DNA from: Planctomycetota bacterium
GTDB taxonomy: Bacteria > Planctomycetota > Planctomycetia > Pirellulales > Pirellulaceae
Direction: 5' to 3'
DNA: 32,871 nt
Assembly: GCA_029259935.1 (NCBI GenBank)
Contig: JAJDEH010000390.1
Coordinates: 1-32,871, forward strand
In this document: piece after piece, positions 29,689 through 32,871 of the stretch
Numbering within the stretch: position 1 is the stretch's first letter
Layout: each line of letters opens with the position of its first letter
Made by a program: the position numbers and the translations under genes
The notes under the pieces: model-generated
Databases searched by the model: none
Seen by the model: the letters and a program-made list of their open reading frames with translations, nothing else
What the model was told of the DNA's origin: nothing

Positions 29689-30050
29689 TCAATTACAGCT
29701 TAAGAACCGTTGCAGTACTAATTATTCTTGGAATCACACGCCCAGTAATAGATCACATTTGAACGTATTCAACGTACTCTTCCGTCGGAAGACTGGCCGA
29801 CAGGGGTTGACGTGGCCCCCCGAAAACGTACTGACAATGTCTCGCTTCTCAGTACTCTGCTGGGGGCTTGGGGGGAAATAGTCCGCCGAAAGAGCTGCTC
29901 CGCCAGGTTCCGGACTGCCCTGAAATCTGGGATGCCGGATCATTGTCGGTTCGGCCTACTCGTGTTTTCAACCGGCCGCCGGTGCGCCAATTCTGGATCC
30001 AACAATTTTCCAGCTTATTGCTTGGATTATCCATCCGTAAGATATAACTC

Positions 30051-30086
30051 GGAAGTCGACGATCCGTGCAATGTTCTGCGCAGCGG
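30051..30086 (+). pseudogene. Relic duplicate of the 3' part of the SecD-like gene
   Basis: These 36 bases match 31176-31211 at 33 positions and still read EVDD-C-VLRSG in one frame. They are therefore a short duplicated remnant of the end of the SecD-like gene, sitting about 70 bases upstream of that gene's start. The left edge (30044-30062) is also an exact 19-base match to 27632-27650 inside the small acidic gene. Confidence 0.7.
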
Positions 30087-30155
30087 CCGCGCCGGTTTGC
30101 AAGGTTTGAGTCTTGCGGTCTTCGCCACGCTCGGCTCACAAGGAGTACCAAAACT

Positions 30156-31271
30156 GTGGATGCTCTAAAGGACTACGCAAAAGGAGTGTCGTCTTTCGCT
30201 CCGCGAAAGAACGCCCTTCCGCGGAGCGCAGGGCGATCCATCGATTGGTCGTTATGCGCGTTGCTGCTGGTGGTGGTCTGTCTTGCCGGTTGTAACTCCG
30301 AACCGAGCATCGAGGAGGTGGGTGGCTACCGTTTCGTATTTGAACCGGACAACGAACGGACCACGGATCCGCCCGCGACGACGGACGACCTGCTCCCGGT
30401 ACTCAAGCAACGGCTCGTGGCGGCTGGCTACCGAGGGGCCGTCGTTCGTATTTTTGAAAATGATCAAGTCGAAGTTCTGATACCGGGTGCCGACCAGAGT
30501 ACTCTGGCCCGTATCCAGGGAATCGTCGCCGCCGGCCGCCTGGAACTTCGCGTTCTTGCTAATGCTTTCGACCACCAAGAGGTCATCGATCGTGCGGCGG
30601 AAGAAGACCAACAGAAAAAACAAATCGTCCTCGATCAAGATGGCAACCCCGTGGCGAAGTGGGTCCGCGTTGGAACCGTTGCGGCGAAGAATTCGAAACC
30701 CGTGCGGTTTAAAACCGCGGTCGCCGACGCCGTAATCCGGGACGCCAAAAGCAAAGAGGTCGTTCGGCTCGAAAGAGTGGAAAGACAGATTAAGGAGCAA
30801 CAAATCGTTTATGGCCCGGATCTAGTTTCGTTGAAGGAATTCCTCCGAACCGGCTATCTCCAGCCCGATGGTACGCTGGGTGGCATTGAAGAACTCGAAG
30901 TCTTGGTAATCATGCACGACTACGATCCCAGCGGAGCGGGCATGACCGACGTGGAGCCCGGCTTTGATTTCGCGGGAAGACCGAGCGTCAACTTCAATCC
31001 GTCGATAGAAGCGTCGATTAGGATCGGAAAGATCACGTCGAACCACCTCCCCGACGCAAAGACCGGCCGCGAGCATCGTTTGGGGATTATTCTGGACAAC
31101 GAATTATTGTCCGCGCCGGCCATCCGGGGCACGATCACCAGCCACGGCCAAATCACCGGCATCTTCACTCAGCAGGAAGTCGACGATCTGTGCATTGTCC
31201 TGCGCAGCGGATCGCTGCCCATGCACCTTAAGTCCCAGCCGGTCGCGATCGACAAGATCGATCCAGAATAG
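30156..31271 (+). CDS. SecD-like periplasmic-domain lipoprotein without the membrane channel
   Basis: The product is about 371 residues. A long basic N-terminal stretch and a hydrophobic segment (about 32-44) end in VCLAGC, whose Cys46 is the likely lipid anchor. Next comes a P1-like part of SecD: LLPVLKQRLVAAGYRGAVVR, then VEVLIPGADQSTLARIQGI and AGRLELRVLA. A family-specific insert of about 120 residues is followed by the SecD end of P1: LGIILDNELLSAPAIRGTI, GQITGIFTQQEV and VLRSGSLPMHLK. The protein stops there, where true SecD would continue into its membrane helices. It could therefore touch translocating proteins or have a new job. GTG 30156, with AGGAG 10 bases upstream, is the chosen start. 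Confidence 0.82.
   Translation: MDALKDYAKGVSSFAPRKNALPRSAGRSIDWSLCALLLVVVCLAGCNSEPSIEEVGGYRFVFEPDNERTTDPPATTDDLLPVLKQRLVAAGYRGAVVRIFENDQVEVLIPGADQSTLARIQGIVAAGRLELRVLANAFDHQEVIDRAAEEDQQKKQIVLDQDGNPVAKWVRVGTVAAKNSKPVRFKTAVADAVIRDAKSKEVVRLERVERQIKEQQIVYGPDLVSLKEFLRTGYLQPDGTLGGIEELEVLVIMHDYDPSGAGMTDVEPGFDFAGRPSVNFNPSIEASIRIGKITSNHLPDAKTGREHRLGIILDNELLSAPAIRGTITSHGQITGIFTQQEVDDLCIVLRSGSLPMHLKSQPVAIDKIDPE
30191..30235. repeat. REP-like palindrome inside the SecD-like lipoprotein's first codons
   Basis: TCTTTCGC-TCC-GCGAAAGA (30192-30210) is a perfect 8-bp hairpin. It is followed by a second dyad in which CGCGGAGCG is the exact reverse complement of CGCTCCGCG within the first. An outer CGCCCT..AGGGCG pair closes the second part. 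In frame it encodes SSFAPRKNALPRSAGR, a stretch that lengthens the signal's n-region. It resembles an inserted palindromic element. Confidence 0.65.
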
Positions 31272-31337
31272 CCTCACCGCAAAGACGCGAGGTTTGAGGA
31301 GCGACCGGCTGCCCACAATAAACCCGGATCGACCTCT

Positions 31338-32318
31338 TTATCGGTCGTCCTTGATTCCTAGATTTTTCCGTTCCAAATCCCAAAGCCTAATCTTCCCCTT
31401 GCTGGTAGATGCCAGCACTTTGCCATTTGAAGAGAAGGCGAGCGATGACAGGCGCCGACCATCGTGACCTTTGAGGATTCGTAATTCCTTGCCTGTTTCA
31501 ACACTGCGTACCGCTATTTGATCGAAAAACGTTGCCGATGCCAAAGTAAGGCCGTCAGGCGAAAAGGCCACTGGGAAAACAAAAGACTTCTCTGGTTTAT
31601 ACGACAACAATAATCTTCCTGAGTTGATCTCCCACTGCTTTATAGTCTGGTCGAAACTTGCGGAGTTCAAACACTTACCATCCGCCGAAAAAACAAGAGA
31701 AACGACAGCCTCTGAATGCCCATCCAACGTTCGTTTCAGTTTCTTGGAACGAACATCCCAGAGCTTCACCGACTTATCCCAACTGCCGGACGCTAGTGTT
31801 TTTCCGTCAGGTGAGAAGCGTAAAACGAATACAGTGCTGGCATGGCCTGTAAGCGCGTCTAGCTCTTTTCCAGTCCGTGTGTCCCAAAGTTTTATCGTTT
31901 TACCAACGCCTCCCGATGCTAGTATTTTTCCATCCGGTGAGAATGCAATATCAAGAATTCTTTCAGTGTGCCCAAGGAGCGTTCTCTTTTTGTTGCCCAT
32001 TTGAGCGCCCCATAACTGAATGGACATATCCCAGCCAGAGGACGCTAGTGTGTTTCCATCAGGGGAAAAAGCCAAATCCGAGACTTGCTCCGTGTGGCCG
32101 CTTAGTGTCCAGGCAGGGGCGCGCGTAGCCAAGTCCCATACTTTTATAGTTCCGCTTTTCTCGCCTGTTGCCAATTGCTTGTCATCAGGGGAAAACGCAA
32201 TTCTTGTCACACCACTGGCGTGCTGTCCGAATGTTTGCAATTCGTCGCCGTGCAACGACGGGATCAGACATTCAACTGTCAAGCCGAGCGTCAAGAACCA
32301 ACAGATGTTGTGCGTCAT
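31338..32318 (-). CDS. Secreted seven-bladed WD40 repeat protein
   Basis: This 326-residue protein has a probable signal peptide (1-24, ending SLHG) and seven WD40 repeats of about 42 residues. Most show GH..., FSPDGK.LASG and IKLWD. Repeats 2-5 are the closest to consensus. Repeat 6 lacks GH and WD, and repeat 7 is truncated by the C-terminus. Seven blades would close into one propeller, a protein-binding scaffold outside the cytoplasm. No kinase or other domain is attached, unlike many planctomycete WD40 proteins. The gene is visibly AT-richer than most of its neighbours. No clear Shine-Dalgarno sequence precedes the ATG. Partners are unknown. Confidence 0.9.
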   Translation of the reverse strand: MTHNICWFLTLGLTVECLIPSLHGDELQTFGQHASGVTRIAFSPDDKQLATGEKSGTIKVWDLATRAPAWTLSGHTEQVSDLAFSPDGNTLASSGWDMSIQLWGAQMGNKKRTLLGHTERILDIAFSPDGKILASGGVGKTIKLWDTRTGKELDALTGHASTVFVLRFSPDGKTLASGSWDKSVKLWDVRSKKLKRTLDGHSEAVVSLVFSADGKCLNSASFDQTIKQWEINSGRLLLSYKPEKSFVFPVAFSPDGLTLASATFFDQIAVRSVETGKELRILKGHDGRRLSSLAFSSNGKVLASTSKGKIRLWDLERKNLGIKDDR

Positions 32319-32510
32319 TTGTCCAAGCTATTTATTCTTCGACTGGACGACTGGATGATCGTCGCGCGGCCCGATCTATTTTCGGCATCGATCCTATCAT
32401 GATTGGGCTCCTCAGCCAAAAGACCGAACGAAGATCGGGCTAGGAAAAGGGTCCGCCAATCGTTCTGCTCTCAATCTTGTGGGCTCAGCATGAGCCGAGT
32501 CGATGGAAAG

Positions 32511-32657
32511 TTACCCACCAGCTAACGCTGGAGGCTCGCCGGCATCCTGCCTTCAGCCTTCGACATTCCGTGTTCGATATTCGATCTTCACTTGAAACCG
32601 TTTTCGATTTGGCGGACGACCCTCTAACTCCCCCTTGGCAAGGGGGAGAACGGGTTC
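32511..32657. repeat. Composite interspersed repeat, copy B
   Basis: This copy has the same three modules in the same order as 2231-2368: CCACCAGCTAACGCTGGAGGCTCGCCGG, CGACATTCCGTG with TTCGATATTCGAT, and CCCTCTAACTCCC folding as CTCCCCCTT-GGC-AAGGGGGAG (32628-32648). The similarity is strong in each module and weak between them. Confidence 0.8.
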
Positions 32658-32692
32658 CCCTCCTTTTGCGAGGAGGGGTTAGGGGAGGTTCT
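32657..32692. repeat. CCCCTCC/GGAGGGG hairpin
   Basis: CCCCTCC-TTTTGCGA-GGAGGGG, followed by TTAGGGGAGGTTCTTC, is a further hairpin of the cluster, adjoining the composite repeat. Confidence 0.65.
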
Positions 32693-32786
32693 TCTTTCTT
32701 TGTCCTTCAGCCTTCATCATTCCTTGTTCGATATTCGATATTTTGTTGCTGGGCTGTTTTGTAGCACGCAAAACGACCCCCTCTAA

Positions 32787-32871
32787 CTCCCCCTTGGCAA
32801 GGGGGAGAACTGGCATCGTTGCTCCCTTTACCAAAGGGGAGAACTGGATTCTTTGTCCCCCTTACCAAGGG
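32787..32871. repeat. Further CTCCCCCTTGG hairpins running off the window
   Basis: A full hairpin lies at 32787-32807. A diverged CTCCCTTTACCAAAGGGGAG is at 32822-32841, and the left part of another (GTCCCCCTTACCAAGGG) is cut by the window end. Each is followed by GAACTGG or similar, so units are arranged in tandem with roughly 35-base spacing. Confidence 0.75.

Larger units (their letters stand above)
29561..30155. other. Gap with a promoter, an inverted repeat and a gene relic
   Basis: No gene is supported in this 595-base gap. The first 130 bases (29590-29720) are AT-rich and hold the minus-strand promoter and a long-spaced inverted repeat listed separately. A relic of the downstream gene is at 30051-30086. 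Frames crossing the middle have no family features. Confidence 0.65.
32319..32871. other. Gene-free region dense in interspersed hairpin repeats
   Basis: From 32511 to the window end almost every base belongs to repeat modules also seen at 2.2-2.5 kb. The stretch 32319-32510 shows nothing recognisable apart from the upstream region of the WD40 gene. No gene is supported. Confidence 0.7.

Noticed and set aside
29812..30168. 118-codon frame covering the SecD-like relic
   Set aside because: Only the 36-base relic within it resembles protein; the rest has no coding character.

Overview
The window looks like chromosomal DNA of a planctomycete, probably of the Pirellulales type. The evidence is moderately high GC, short membrane proteins opening with an NPY/NPF-x-SP motif, a zinc-ribbon Ser/Thr kinase carrying RDD membrane domains, a long RAYT-type transposase with the planctomycete style of sequence, a secreted WD40 propeller, many small zinc-ribbon membrane proteins of unknown role, and interspersed hairpin repeats between genes. 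This assignment rests on recognising families and sequence style; no database was searched.

Layout. 1-3.4 kb: an AT-richer lipoprotein gene, a relic piece of a RAYT transposase followed by an intact RAYT gene, a repeat-filled gap, and a zinc-ribbon membrane protein. 3.4-7.7 kb: a large palindromic repeat, then a kinase/RDD/pseudokinase/RDD receptor-like protein and two small NPY/NPF-SP membrane proteins. 7.9-17 kb (all minus strand): nhaA with a His/Asp-rich loop, a LysR regulator, gltB and gltD. The last three are tightly spaced and form a glutamate synthase operon that carries its own regulator. 17.1-19.8 kb (plus strand): an NADPH:F420-reductase-like protein, a secreted M20 peptidase/amidohydrolase and a zinc-ribbon membrane protein. 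These converge on a primary-type sigma-70 factor (19.9-21.4 kb, minus) that has a TTG start and a clear terminator.

21.4-22.4 kb is a long gap without a convincing gene; it contains what looks like a decayed piece of 23S rRNA around the L1 stalk. 22.4-25.3 kb: an SDR oxidoreductase, a zinc-ribbon membrane protein and a Cys-rich unknown protein that overlaps it tail to tail. 25.5-27.9 kb: rtcA (RNA 3'-phosphate cyclase), a sigma-region-4-like DNA-binding protein whose start codon abuts a perfect hairpin, and a divergent acidic small protein. 28-29.6 kb: a MarR regulator and a SAM methyltransferase, probably one operon behind a good sigma-70 promoter. 29.6-31.3 kb: a lipoprotein built from the periplasmic part of SecD without its membrane channel, preceded by a small duplicated relic of its own 3' end and carrying a palindromic repeat in its N-terminal codons. 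31.3-32.9 kb: a seven-bladed WD40 protein and a dense cluster of hairpin repeats. This cluster repeats, in the same order, the modules seen at 2.2-2.4 kb.

I see no CRISPR array, tRNA, complete rRNA or prophage. The most unusual items are the tandem kinase/pseudokinase membrane protein, the His-rich NhaA loop, the SecD-derived lipoprotein with its relic and palindrome, the orphan 23S-like fragment, the hairpin touching the start codon of the sigma-like regulator, and the composite repeat family.
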